Shown piece after piece: positions 1-8,508 of a DNA stretch of 64,000 nucleotides; within the stretch, counting starts at the first letter, position 1, and each line of letters begins with the position of its first letter. Origin of the DNA: Amaricoccus macauensis. GTDB taxonomy: Bacteria; Pseudomonadota; Alphaproteobacteria; Rhodobacterales; Rhodobacteraceae. The stretch covers positions 496,001 through 560,000 of the forward strand of contig NZ_JACHFM010000001.1 of assembly GCF_014201905.1 (NCBI RefSeq), given 5' to 3'. The notes beneath the pieces are model-generated. The model made no database searches. It saw only the letters and a list, made by a program, of their open reading frames with translations, and had not been told where the DNA came from. The position numbers were made by a program, and so were the translations under genes.

Positions 1-164
1 TCGGGCTGGTGCTCGGGGCCGAGGGACCGGGGATGCGCGAGCTGACCGGCAAGCTCTGTGACCGGCTGGCGCGAATCCCCGCCGCTGGTGACTTCGGCTC
101 GCTCAATGTATCGAACGCGGCAGCGGTCGCACTTTATGCAGCGGCAGAGGCAAGACGCAGATGA
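1..164 (+). CDS. rlmB: 23S rRNA (guanosine-2'-O-)-methyltransferase, C-terminal part
   Basis: Only the last 53 codons are in the window; reading starts at base 3 and the stop is TGA at 162-164. The peptide contains the two C-terminal SPOUT/SpoU motifs: [13 protein letters not shown], and [13 protein letters not shown] close to the end. These form the trefoil-knot SAM-binding site and dimer interface of RlmB, which 2'-O-methylates a guanosine in 23S rRNA in the cytoplasm. TrmH-type paralogues share these motifs, so the exact substrate is inferred from family resemblance; the protein family itself is clear. Confidence 0.85.
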   Translation, partial: GLVLGAEGPGMRELTGKLCDRLARIPAAGDFGSLNVSNAAAVALYAAAEARRR

Positions 165-223
165 ACGGCATCACTTTTTGTGGACACGCCTTTTCAGACG
201 GCCCCGAAAGTACCATATGTGAA

Positions 224-310
224 GTGAAGCAGTCAGCGTGGAACCGCCCTGCTTCATCTCACTGTCCCTCGTTCCAACTCGGCGCCCGAACACGGTTCGG
301 GCGTCTTTTT
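224..310 (+). ncRNA. Possible small RNA or 5' leader ending in an intrinsic terminator
   Basis: The gap between rlmB and the CoA-binding gene holds two hairpins: an 8-bp stem (TGAAGCAG 225-232 with CTGCTTCA 249-256), then the 9-bp GC-rich terminator at 283-303. The terminator ends only 18 nt before the next ATG, so it lies upstream of that gene rather than after it. It could end an independent trans-acting sRNA, end rlmB transcription, or act as an attenuator. The single-stranded stretch 257-282 is C/U-rich, as in many alphaproteobacterial sRNA target-binding regions. I recognise no Rfam family and no firm promoter. Confidence 0.35.
283..310 (+). terminator. Rho-independent terminator
   Basis: A perfect 9-bp stem (CGCCCGAAC 283-291 with GTTCGGGCG 295-303) closes a 3-nt loop and is followed by TCTTTTT. 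It lies 118 nt downstream of the rlmB stop and immediately upstream of the next gene. Confidence 0.85.
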
Positions 311-327
311 CTTGTTGGGGCCCGGTT

Positions 328-813
328 ATGAGGACCTATCCCGATTCGTTGCTTCGTGACGTTCTGGCGAGGACCAAGGTCATCGCCTGCGTCGGTGTCT
401 CGAAGAACGAGGTTCGGCCATCCTTCTACGTGGCACGCTACCTGAGGCTCAAGGGCTTCCGCGTCATTCCGGTTAATCCGGCCTACGTCGGCGAAAAGCT
501 GCTCGGCGAGACGGTCTGCCCCGACCTTGCCAGCATCCCGGCCGAGGTGGGACCGGTCGACATGGTCGACATCTTCCGCAAGTCGGATGCGGCCGGCGCC
601 GTGGTGGACGAGGCGCTGGAGCACCTGCTTGGCCGGGGCCTCAGCACGATCTGGATGCAGATCGGTGTCGTCGACGAGGCGGCGGCCGCGAGAGCGGAAG
701 CCAGAGGGGTGACGGTCATCATGGACCTCTGCCCGAAGCTCGAATACCAGCGCCTCCACGGCGAGCTTCGCATGGGCGGGTTCAACACCGGGACGATCTC
801 GTCGCGTCTCTGA
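328..813 (+). CDS. CoA-binding domain protein (YccU family)
   Basis: A 161-residue single-domain Rossmann protein of the CoA_binding_2/YccU family, usually 140-165 residues. The N-terminal strand and glycine loop (VIACVGVS, residues 18-25) starts the nucleotide fold, and VIPVNPAY and DMVDIFR match conserved family segments. The family binds CoA in crystal structures but its cellular role is unknown. The in-frame GTG at 238 would place the 283-310 terminator inside the gene, so ATG 328 is preferred even though its ribosome binding site (GTTGGGG) is weak. Function beyond CoA binding cannot be stated. Confidence 0.8.
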   Translation: MRTYPDSLLRDVLARTKVIACVGVSKNEVRPSFYVARYLRLKGFRVIPVNPAYVGEKLLGETVCPDLASIPAEVGPVDMVDIFRKSDAAGAVVDEALEHLLGRGLSTIWMQIGVVDEAAAARAEARGVTVIMDLCPKLEYQRLHGELRMGGFNTGTISSRL

Positions 814-916
814 CGGCCCCAGCGCTCGGCGACGGAAGCGCAAGAAACGGATCGCCGCGCCTGATCGCGGCGTGGCACCGTCGCGCGACATGCCCGGACC
901 GGAGGACCAGAGTGTC

Positions 917-1864
917 ATGCCGCCCCCCGTAGCCAACCGCCCCATGAGCCCGCTCGAATGGGCCATGCTGCTCGCCCTCGCGCTCGTCTGGGGCGCGTCC
1001 TTCTTCTTCAACAGCATCGCCGTGGCGCAGGTGCCGGTCCTGACGGTCGTCCTCGTCCGGGTGGGTCTCGCGGCGATCATCCTGCTGCTGATCCTGCGGA
1101 TGCTCGGCGAGCGGATGCCGCGCGACCGGCGTGCATGGGCCGCGTTCTTCGCCATGGGGCTCATGAACAACGCGATCCCGTTCTCGCTGATCGTCTGGGG
1201 ACAGCAGCACATCGCCTCGAGCCTTGCCTCGATCCTGAACGCCTCGACACCGCTCTTCACGGTGCTCCTGGCGCACGTCCTGACCCGCGACGAGCGCATG
1301 ACGGGTGGCAAGCTCGCCGGCGTGCTGATCGGCTTCGTCGGTGTCGCGGTGCTGATCGGAACCGCCGTGCTGCATGACCTCGGCGTGAACGTCGCGGCGC
1401 AGATTGCCTGTCTCGCCGCCGCGCTCCTCTACGCGTTCGCAGGCATCTTCGGGCGGAGGTTCCGCGAGATGGGCATCAGCCCGATGGCGACCGCGACCGG
1501 ACAGGTCATCGCGTCGAGCCTGATCCTCCTGCCAATGGTGCTGATGATCGACCAGCCGTGGACCCTGCCCTTCCCCGGTCCGGCGGCGATCGTCGCGCTG
1601 CTCGCTGCCGCCGCGATCTCGACCGCGCTCGCCTACGTGCTCTACTTCCGCATTCTCGCCACGGCCGGTGCGACGAACCTGCTGCTGGTCACGTTCCTGA
1701 TCCCGGTCACCGCGATCCTTCTCGGTGCGCTCTTTCTCGGAGAGGTGCTGCTGCCACGTCACTTCGCGGGCATGGCGCTGATCGGCCTCGGGCTGGCGGC
1801 GATCGACGGGCGGCCGGTACGGACCGCCCGGGACGTGCTGTTCCGCAACCGGGGCCGGGCGTGA
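917..1864 (+). CDS. DMT-superfamily (EamA) transporter
   Basis: A 315-residue inner-membrane protein with about ten hydrophobic helices arranged as two EamA repeats, starting with the typical ALALVWGASFFFNSIAV segment. The family exports small metabolites such as amino acids and their analogues; the substrate here is unknown. ATG 917 is chosen because GGAGG at 901-905 lies 11 nt upstream; an in-frame GTG at 872 and ATG at 890 are alternatives. It converges with the sulfatase gene, with only 12 bp between their stop codons. Confidence 0.85.
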   Translation: MPPPVANRPMSPLEWAMLLALALVWGASFFFNSIAVAQVPVLTVVLVRVGLAAIILLLILRMLGERMPRDRRAWAAFFAMGLMNNAIPFSLIVWGQQHIASSLASILNASTPLFTVLLAHVLTRDERMTGGKLAGVLIGFVGVAVLIGTAVLHDLGVNVAAQIACLAAALLYAFAGIFGRRFREMGISPMATATGQVIASSLILLPMVLMIDQPWTLPFPGPAAIVALLAAAAISTALAYVLYFRILATAGATNLLLVTFLIPVTAILLGALFLGEVLLPRHFAGMALIGLGLAAIDGRPVRTARDVLFRNRGRA

Positions 1865-1876
1865 CGGGTCCGGCCC

Positions 1877-3409
1877 TCAGACAGGCACGCCGAGGCTTTC
1901 CTCCATCCGGCGCACCACCTCCGCCGGCGCATCATTCTCCGCCATGATGCGGAAGAGCGCGGCGCGCAGGCGCGCCTCCACCCCCTCGTCACGGATCGGC
2001 GTCTCCTGACCCGGGTCGGTCAGCAGATCATAGAGCGCCGTCGTCGTGTCCTCCATCGCCTCGGGGAAGTGATAGCTGTGGGTGCGCTGGCCGGACTTGG
2101 AGGCGTGCGCGATCCGAAGCAGCGGCACCCCCTTGGTCCAGTCGAACGGCGGCACGAGGCTCGCGGACTGCATCTCCTCGACGGTGAAGAGCTTGGTCAT
2201 GTGCGAGGGCATGACGGTGTACTGGTAGAGCTCCTGGTTCTTCATGTGGCGCGGGTAGCAGAACCACGTGTAGCGCCCGTCAGTGATGTTGATGCCGCCG
2301 CCCCAGTAGCCGAAGATGACCGCATCGTGCTGTTCCTCGTCCTTCGCGAGCAGCGGCAGGATCGAGCGGCCACGCACCTCCGGCGGCACCGTCGCGCCGA
2401 AAAGCTCGCAGAGCGTCGGCATCAGGTCGATCGTCTGGGTCAGCGCCTGCCGGCGGGTGCCGGCCTGCGAGACATAGTCCGGATGATGGACGAAGAGCGG
2501 GATGTGGCTGATCTCCTCGTAGAGCGGCATTCGGTTCTTGGCCCACCAGTCGTGCTCGCCGAGAAGGAACCCGTGATCCGTGGTCAGGATCAGCGCGGTA
2601 TCCTTCCAGAGGTCATGCGCGTCGAAGTAGTCGAGCATCTTGCCGAGCAGCTCGTCGCAGTGACTGAGCGACGCAAAGTAGTTCGCCCGCATCTCGTCGA
2701 TCTCGGCCTGTGGCTCGGTGACGCGCTCGTAGCGCGGCCAGTCGAGGATCGGGCCTTCATAGTCGGTCGGGAACTTCTCGCGCTGTCGCTCGGGCGCGAA
2801 GAACGGCTCGTGCGGGTCGAAGGTCTCGACCTGAAGCAGCCAGTTGTCGGCACCCCGGTTCGCATCGAGGAAGCGGAACGCCCGGTCGAAGCACTGGACG
2901 GACGGGAAATCCTCCTCCTCGCGGATGAACTCCCGATTGATCATGTAGTGATACGGGTTCTGCTTCGTGTTCGGGTCGTTCTGGCTCGGGTGATACTTTG
3001 CCCGAATCTCCTCCAGCGGCGCGTCGAGCAGTACCTGCCACGGGTCGGATTCCTGCCCCCGGATGAACTCGTAGGAGTTGTAACGGGTGTGATAGGTCGC
3101 GCCCCCATCCTCCCAGTAGTGATAGTGGTCGGTGATGAGGTGCGAGTAGGCACCGGCGGTCTTCAGAAGCTCGGGGAACGCGTTGTCGAACGGCTCCATC
3201 GGCCCCCAGCTGCGATGCAGGAACGACAGATGCCCGGTCTGCATGTCGCGCCGCGCCGGCATGCACGGCATCGAGCCGATGTAGTGGGTGTCGAAGGTGA
3301 CGGATCGCTGCGCGAGACGGCGGAAGTTCGGCGTGTCGAGAAGGTCGCCGCCATAGGGCTCCAGCATCAGCCGGTTGACGGAATCGAACAGCAGGAAAAC
3401 GGCTTTCAT
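1877..3409 (-). CDS. Cytoplasmic-type sulfatase
   Basis: A 510-residue alkaline-phosphatase-superfamily sulfatase. The formylglycine signature C-x-P-x-R is present as CMPAR at residues 49-53, the N-terminal metal aspartate lies in LLFDS, and TTDHGFLLGEHDWW supplies the second metal pair. There is no signal peptide, so it should act in the cytoplasm after import. It is last in a five-gene operon and overlaps the ATPase gene by 4 nt (ATGA at 3406-3409). Together these suggest hydrolysis of a sulfate ester imported by the adjacent transporter. The substrate cannot be read from sequence, and the required formylglycine-generating enzyme is not in this window. Confidence 0.87.
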   Translation of the reverse strand: MKAVFLLFDSVNRLMLEPYGGDLLDTPNFRRLAQRSVTFDTHYIGSMPCMPARRDMQTGHLSFLHRSWGPMEPFDNAFPELLKTAGAYSHLITDHYHYWEDGGATYHTRYNSYEFIRGQESDPWQVLLDAPLEEIRAKYHPSQNDPNTKQNPYHYMINREFIREEEDFPSVQCFDRAFRFLDANRGADNWLLQVETFDPHEPFFAPERQREKFPTDYEGPILDWPRYERVTEPQAEIDEMRANYFASLSHCDELLGKMLDYFDAHDLWKDTALILTTDHGFLLGEHDWWAKNRMPLYEEISHIPLFVHHPDYVSQAGTRRQALTQTIDLMPTLCELFGATVPPEVRGRSILPLLAKDEEQHDAVIFGYWGGGINITDGRYTWFCYPRHMKNQELYQYTVMPSHMTKLFTVEEMQSASLVPPFDWTKGVPLLRIAHASKSGQRTHSYHFPEAMEDTTTALYDLLTDPGQETPIRDEGVEARLRAALFRIMAENDAPAEVVRRMEESLGVPV

Positions 3410-4491
3410 GGGCGTGACTCCATCTCGGGCCAGTCAAGCCGGCGCCGGGTCTCGGGATCGAAGAGCAGGATGTCGGAGCCGTCGAAGGCGAGCCGGACGG
3501 CAGTGCCCTCGGCTATCGGGCTCACATCGGGCAGGCGGAGCTTCACCAGCGTGCCGTCCACGTCGACGTTGAGCAGCATCGCCTCGCCGAGGTTCTCCGA
3601 GAGCAGGAGCTTGCCGGGCAGGCCGTCATCGGCGAGGCGGATACGGCCGGGGCGGACGCCCACGACGACGTCGCCCGCCGGCGCACCCGGCAGCGCCAGC
3701 CGCCAGCCGGGGAAATGCGCCTCGCCCCCCTCGATGCGTGCCGGAATCAGGTTCATCGGCGGGCTGCCGATGAAGGCCGCCACGTCGAGCGTGTCGGGCC
3801 GCCCGAACACCTCCGCCGGCGCGCCGATCTGCATGATCTCGCCGTCGCGGAACACCGCCATGCGATCGGCGATGGTCATCGCCTCTTCCTGGTCGTGGGT
3901 GACGTAGATCGTCGTCACGCCGAGGCTCGCGTGGAGGCGCTTCAGCTCGATGCGGGTCTCGAGCCGGAGCTGGGCGTCGAGATTCGAGAGCGGCTCGTCG
4001 AGCAGGAAGAGCCGTGGCTCGCGGACGATGGCGCGGGCGAGCGCGGTTCGCTGCTGCTGGCCGCCGGAAAGCTGACCGGGGCGGCGGGCGAGGAGATGGT
4101 CGATGCGGACCTTGCGTGCCGCGTCCTGCACACGGGCCGCGATCTCGGCCTTCGGCACCCCGTCCATCTTCAGCGGGAAGCCGATGTTCTGCTCCAGCGT
4201 CATGTGCGGGTAAAGCGCGTAGTTCTGGAACACCATGGCGACGTTGCGCTCGCCCGGCGGCGCGAAGGTCATCTCCGTGCCATCGACGAGCATCCGCCCG
4301 GCGTCCGGCACCTCAAGGCCGGCGATGACGCGCAGCGTGGTCGACTTGCCCGAGCCCGAGGGACCGAGGAGGGCGAAGAACTCGCCCGGCGCGATGCGCA
4401 GATCGATCCCCTTCAGCGCCCGGAAAGTGCCGTAGTTCTTGACGATCCCCTCCAGGATCACTTCGCCCTGGGTGATGGCTCGCGTGGTCAT
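3406..4491 (-). CDS. Sugar ABC transporter ATP-binding protein (UgpC/MalK type)
   Basis: A 361-residue CUT1-family ATPase with Walker A GPSGSGKST, Q-loop VFQNYALYP, signature LSGGQQQR and Walker B LFLLDEP, followed by a C-terminal TOBE/OB regulatory region as in MalK (about 370 residues). It energises the two permeases encoded just upstream. Both gene junctions are 4-nt ATGA overlaps, so translation is probably coupled. The ATG at 4489-4491 is fixed by that overlap; an open frame that continues far upstream is a shadow of the permease gene. Confidence 0.92.
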   Translation of the reverse strand: MTTRAITQGEVILEGIVKNYGTFRALKGIDLRIAPGEFFALLGPSGSGKSTTLRVIAGLEVPDAGRMLVDGTEMTFAPPGERNVAMVFQNYALYPHMTLEQNIGFPLKMDGVPKAEIAARVQDAARKVRIDHLLARRPGQLSGGQQQRTALARAIVREPRLFLLDEPLSNLDAQLRLETRIELKRLHASLGVTTIYVTHDQEEAMTIADRMAVFRDGEIMQIGAPAEVFGRPDTLDVAAFIGSPPMNLIPARIEGGEAHFPGWRLALPGAPAGDVVVGVRPGRIRLADDGLPGKLLLSENLGEAMLLNVDVDGTLVKLRLPDVSPIAEGTAVRLAFDGSDILLFDPETRRRLDWPEMESRP

Positions 4492-5342
4492 CGCCGCCCT
4501 CCCCCCTTCACGGCGCCGACGGTCAGCCCCTTCACGATCTGCCGCTGAGCCAGGATGCCGATGACGATCACCGGCAGCATGGCGACGAGGGCGGCGGCGG
4601 CGAGCTTCGCCCAGAGGGTCTGCTCGATAGAGACGAAATTGTGCATGGCGACGGTCACGGGCCTGATGCGGTTGCCGCCGAGCTGAACGGCGAAGAGGAA
4701 TTCGTTCCAGGCATTGAGGAACACGAAGACGGTGGTGACGCCGATGCCGCCGCGGATCTGCGGCAGGATGACATGCCAGAGCGCCTGCAAGCGGCTCGCC
4801 TTGTCGAGATACGCCGCCTCTTCCATCTCGCGGGGGATGTCCTCGAGATAGGAGACCATGAGCCAGATGGCGAAGGGCAGCGAGAAGGTCAGGTAGACGG
4901 TGATCATGCCCGTGTAGGTGTCGAGCAGGCCGACCCGGTTCAGGATCAGGTAGTACGGGATCACGAGCCCCACCGGCGGGATCATCTGCGTGACGAGCGT
5001 GTAGAAGCCGAGACCCTGCCGCGCCGGCAGGCGCAGCCGGGCGAAGGCATAGGCGGCGGGCACCGCGAGGATGATCGTCAGCACCGTCGTCGCCGTGGCA
5101 AGGATGATGCTCGTCATGAGACTGGAGGCGATCGACAGGTTGCCGGTCAGAGCATCGCGGAAGTTGCGCAGTGTCGGCTCGAAGATGACGCTCGGCGGGT
5201 AGGCGAGCACCTCGGATTCCGACTTCAGCGAAACGACGACCGCCCAGAGCACCGGAAACGCCCAGATGAAGAGGATGAGAGCGGCAGCCACGGTCAGAAT
5301 CACCCGGCGCAAGGTGGCCGGGCGACGGCGGGTCGAGCTCAT
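4488..5342 (-). CDS. Carbohydrate ABC transporter permease (MalG type)
   Basis: A 284-residue inner-membrane subunit with six predicted helices and the cytoplasmic EAA loop (EEAAYLDKASRLQALWHVILP) that docks to the ATPase. It follows the MalG/UgpE pattern: an N-terminal helix after a short basic tail, then a long periplasmic loop. The start at 5342 overlaps the stop of the preceding permease by 4 nt. It is part of the operon for uptake of a sugar or sugar-like compound; the neighbouring sulfatase suggests a sulfated substrate. Confidence 0.9.
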   Translation of the reverse strand: MSSTRRRPATLRRVILTVAAALILFIWAFPVLWAVVVSLKSESEVLAYPPSVIFEPTLRNFRDALTGNLSIASSLMTSIILATATTVLTIILAVPAAYAFARLRLPARQGLGFYTLVTQMIPPVGLVIPYYLILNRVGLLDTYTGMITVYLTFSLPFAIWLMVSYLEDIPREMEEAAYLDKASRLQALWHVILPQIRGGIGVTTVFVFLNAWNEFLFAVQLGGNRIRPVTVAMHNFVSIEQTLWAKLAAAALVAMLPVIVIGILAQRQIVKGLTVGAVKGGGRR

Positions 5343-6250
5343 GGGCCGCTCCCGGCAGTGCGGATGCGGAACAGGAAGCCCGAGACCGCAAGGGTGAGCA
5401 CGAGGAGCGCCACCGCGAGCGCGGAGCCGTAACCGAAATCGAGCTGCGTGAAGGATATGCGGTAGGCGTAGAGGTTCAGGATCTCGGTCGCCGTCCCCGG
5501 GCCGCCACCGGTCGCGGCATAGATCGCCGCGAAGGCCGAGAGCGCGGTCATCGCCCGCATGATGATTACGATGACGATGGCCGGGCGCAGCAACGGCAGC
5601 GTGATGTGGATGAATCGCCGCCACGCGCTCGCCCGGTCGAGCCTTGCCGCCTCGTAGAGGTCTTCCGGCAGTGAGGCGAGGCTCGCGAGCAGTACGAGAA
5701 AGGCGAAGGGCGTCCACTGCCAGGTGTGGATCACGATAACGGAGACGAGCGCGGGCGTGGGCGAGCCGAGCCAGTTCACCGTGCCGAGGCCGAGCGCGCG
5801 GGTGGCGAAGTCGATCATCCCGAAGTTCGGCGCGAACATCAGCGTCCGCCAGAAGAGGCCGACGACCACCGGCGCGAGCACGATCGGCAGGATCGCGAAG
5901 ATACGGAACAGCCACTGTCCGCGCGGGATTTGCAGGACCAGCAGCGCGAGTCCAAGGCCGATCACGAGCTGCATGACGACCGTAGAACCGGTGTAGATGG
6001 CCGTGAGTTGCAGCGAGTGCCAGAACGCCGGATCGCCCGACATCTGCCGGTAGTTCGCGAGCCCCGCGAAGCCGTCGAGAAACGGCATCGCGAGGTTGAT
6101 CGTCTGGAACGAGTTCCAGATCAGGAAGGCGATTGGAACCGTGGTGGTCGCGAGCAATACGAGCAGGGCCGGCGCCACGAGCAGGATCGCAAAGCGCCGC
6201 TCGCCGGCGGCGAGGGCGCGCCGGTCCGCGTGTGCACGGCCCGAACTCAC
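5339..6250 (-). CDS. Sugar ABC transporter permease (MalF/UgpA type)
   Basis: A 303-residue inner-membrane permease with six predicted helices and an EAA loop (YEAARLDRASAWRRFIHITLP). It pairs with the MalG-type subunit downstream to form the translocation pore. The start at 6250 overlaps the stop of the binding-protein gene by 4 nt, and its own stop overlaps the next start by 4 nt. Family membership is clear; the solute is not. Confidence 0.9.
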   Translation of the reverse strand: MSSGRAHADRRALAAGERRFAILLVAPALLVLLATTTVPIAFLIWNSFQTINLAMPFLDGFAGLANYRQMSGDPAFWHSLQLTAIYTGSTVVMQLVIGLGLALLVLQIPRGQWLFRIFAILPIVLAPVVVGLFWRTLMFAPNFGMIDFATRALGLGTVNWLGSPTPALVSVIVIHTWQWTPFAFLVLLASLASLPEDLYEAARLDRASAWRRFIHITLPLLRPAIVIVIIMRAMTALSAFAAIYAATGGGPGTATEILNLYAYRISFTQLDFGYGSALAVALLVLTLAVSGFLFRIRTAGSGP

Positions 6251-7635
6251 TGCTTCATGATCCCGTCGACCTGACCCTGTGCCGCGTCGAGTGCTGCCGC
6301 CGGCGTCGCCTGACCGACGAGCGCGGACTGCACCGCGGTCGCCACCACCTCACCGAGGGCCGCCCACTGCGGAACACGGGGGCGCCAGTCGACGTCAGTG
6401 TCCTCCTTGATCGAATCCATCGTCGTCTGGGTGAGACCGGCGCCGATGCCGTCGAGCAGTCCCTTGTACTCCGCCGACTCCCAAAGCGACGTGCGGTTGA
6501 CGCCGAGGCGCTTGTAGCCACCTTCGAAGCCGTAAGAGGTCGCCGCCTGCACCTCCTTGGAGCCCGCCCACTGGATGAAGAGCCAGGCGGCGGCCTTTTC
6601 CTTGTCGGAGACCGAGGCGTTGATCGGGAAGCTCCAGTTCCAGATCGACGTGACACGCCGGCCCGCCGGACCCTTTGGCCAGCGTGCGAAGCCGACCTTG
6701 CCGACAACCTTGCTCTTGCTCGGATCGGCGAGAAGCGCGGCGGAGTTGTGCGTGTCGATGTAGGAGCCGAGGGTGCCCTGGCTGAAGGCGTCGGCGATAT
6801 CGGGCCAGTTCCAGTTCTCGACGCCCTCGGGCGACGTGGACTTCAGGAGCGAGACGTACCAGTCGAGGGCGGCCGCGGCCTCGGGGCCGTTCACCACCAC
6901 CTTGTCGCCATCGAACCACTTGCCGCCGAAGGCGAGAAAGATCGAAGGATAGATATACATGTTCTGCCCGGCGCCCTTGAAGCCGCGCAATGCCGCGCCC
7001 CAGAGGCGGTTGGCCGGGTCGTTCACCTTCGCCGCGTTTGCCGCGTAATCGTCGAGTGTCTCGGCCGGCGAGAGGCCGAGCTTCTCGTAGACATCCGAGC
7101 GATAGATCTGGATCGTCGCCTCGCCTTCGTACGGGATGCCGTAGGGCACGCCGTCGATCGAGGCCGCGCCGCGCCAGTTCTCCAGCAGGTCGTCGTAGTC
7201 GAACCACGCCTTGTCGGTCAGCTCCGGCTTGTCGAGGAAGTCGGTCAGCGGGTCGATCCAGCCGTTCGCCACGTAGAGCGGATAGTACATCGGGTCGGTG
7301 GCCGAGGTCGCCCACTTGCCGGTCTTGCTGGAGAGATCGAGGATCGCCTTCTGGCGGATCTGCCCCGGCGGCGTTGCTTCGAGGGTGACATCGACGCCGG
7401 AAATCTCGCGGAACTGCGGCAGCACCGCCTCGAGGTTCTGGAAGTACCCGGCCGGGATGACGCCCACGGTGATCCTGGTGCCGGAAGCCTGCTTCCAGTC
7501 GATATCACCGCCGATCGTCGCTTCGGCCCGCGCGCGGCGCGTCAGGACCGCCGGCGCCGCGAGAAGTGCGGCCGCCGAGGCCGCGCCCTTCAGCACCGTG
7601 CGTCTGCCGATGGGGTTCACGTGGACCTTGCTCAT
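6247..7635 (-). CDS. Extracellular solute-binding protein (family 1), Tat-exported
   Basis: A 462-residue periplasmic binding protein of a CUT1 importer. The N-terminus has a twin-arginine signal (GRRTVLKG, R11-R12) followed by an alanine-rich hydrophobic stretch and a probable cleavage at ARA-EA, so it is likely exported folded. The body resembles maltose/glycerol-phosphate-type binding proteins (family about 400-450 residues). It is first in the minus-strand operon binding protein-permease-permease-ATPase-sulfatase and is divergent from a GntR regulator 150 bp away, which is the likely control gene. Confidence 0.9.
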   Translation of the reverse strand: MSKVHVNPIGRRTVLKGAASAAALLAAPAVLTRRARAEATIGGDIDWKQASGTRITVGVIPAGYFQNLEAVLPQFREISGVDVTLEATPPGQIRQKAILDLSSKTGKWATSATDPMYYPLYVANGWIDPLTDFLDKPELTDKAWFDYDDLLENWRGAASIDGVPYGIPYEGEATIQIYRSDVYEKLGLSPAETLDDYAANAAKVNDPANRLWGAALRGFKGAGQNMYIYPSIFLAFGGKWFDGDKVVVNGPEAAAALDWYVSLLKSTSPEGVENWNWPDIADAFSQGTLGSYIDTHNSAALLADPSKSKVVGKVGFARWPKGPAGRRVTSIWNWSFPINASVSDKEKAAAWLFIQWAGSKEVQAATSYGFEGGYKRLGVNRTSLWESAEYKGLLDGIGAGLTQTTMDSIKEDTDVDWRPRVPQWAALGEVVATAVQSALVGQATPAAALDAAQGQVDGIMKQ

Positions 7636-7785
7636 GGTTTCATCCTCCCCTTTTGCGGAGTCCCCGTTCCGGGACGAATGACGACTCGTTTAATCGTGTT
7701 TATCCTGAGTCACCAGTCCGATTCCGCTTATCAGTCGAACGTTCTAATGATATGACGAATTTCGCAAGCCTCTCGTAGGAGCCGA
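7636..7785. promoter_or_regulatory. Divergent promoter region, ABC/sulfatase operon and gntR
   Basis: A 150-bp gap between divergent genes that is visibly more A/T-rich than its surroundings. It contains the perfect palindrome GAACGTTC at 7738-7745, inside the wider TCGAACGTTCTA, a plausible regulator site. TAGGAG at 7776-7781 is the gntR ribosome binding site. I cannot place transcription starts. Confidence 0.35.
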
Positions 7786-8508
7786 ATGCTCACCCGCACC
7801 CCGATGCCTCGGTACGCGCAGGTCGCCGACACACTGCGGAACCGGATCCGCCGCGGGACGTGGCAGCGCGGCGAAGTCATTCCGACCATCGACCGGCTGA
7901 TGGACGAATTCGGCGTCGGGCGGGCAACCGTGCGGCAGGCCGTCCACCTCCTCGCGCGCGAGGGATTGCTCTCTCCCGAACAGGGCCGGGGGACATTTGT
8001 CACCGGCGATCGCGGCAGCCAGCGGCGCCTCCCCGCACAGACATCGCTCGCGGATCTGGCGGAGATGTACCGGGGGGACGCCCCCGATCTCGAGCATATC
8101 ATCGAAAGCGACGACGCCCCGCGCCTTCGCGAGTCCGATGGCCAGCCGGCGGCGGCCTATGTGCACATGCGCCGCGTGCATTCACGGCAGGACCGGCGCT
8201 ACTGCCTCGTCTCGCTCTACATCGCGAGACCGGTCTTCGACATCGCCCCCGACCGCTTCCGCAACGAGCTTGCGATCCCCCTGCTCCTCGACCTGCCGGG
8301 CATCTCGATCGAGCGGGCGCACCAGACCCTCGACATCGCGTCCGCGGACGTCGACGTGGCGAGCGCCCTCGATCTCGCGATCGGCGCGCCGATTGCCGAG
8401 GTGCGCCGGACCTTCGTCGATCCCGCCGGGACTGTGATCTACGTCGCCGAAGCAAACTACCGTGGCGACTACATCCACCTTGAAATGGACCTCCTGAAGA
8501 GCCCGTGA
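7786..8508 (+). CDS. GntR-family (HutC type) transcriptional regulator with UTRA domain
   Basis: A 240-residue regulator. Residues 10-75 form the winged helix-turn-helix (IPTIDRLMDEFGVGRATVRQAVHLL), and residues 85-235 match the UTRA ligand-binding fold with its typical ending on a VYVAEANYRGDYIHLEMDL-like strand. HutC-type proteins usually repress transport and catabolic operons and are released by the small-molecule substrate. Its position between a divergent ABC/sulfatase operon and a downstream sulfatase makes it the likely regulator of both. The stop overlaps the next ATG by one base. Confidence 0.88.
   Translation: MLTRTPMPRYAQVADTLRNRIRRGTWQRGEVIPTIDRLMDEFGVGRATVRQAVHLLAREGLLSPEQGRGTFVTGDRGSQRRLPAQTSLADLAEMYRGDAPDLEHIIESDDAPRLRESDGQPAAAYVHMRRVHSRQDRRYCLVSLYIARPVFDIAPDRFRNELAIPLLLDLPGISIERAHQTLDIASADVDVASALDLAIGAPIAEVRRTFVDPAGTVIYVAEANYRGDYIHLEMDLLKSP

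Noticed and set aside
238-327. Upstream GTG start for the CoA-binding protein
   Set aside because: The extension would encode the strong terminator at 283-310 and does not resemble the family.
853-872. Hairpin CGCCGCG/CGCGGCG as a terminator after the CoA-binding gene
   Set aside because: The stem is short, there is no T-tract, and such inverted repeats are common by chance in G+C-rich DNA.
2069-3907. 612-codon open frame on the plus strand opposite the sulfatase and ATPase
   Set aside because: It is antisense to well-supported genes with full catalytic motifs; long shadow frames are expected at this G+C content and the protein has no domain-like features.
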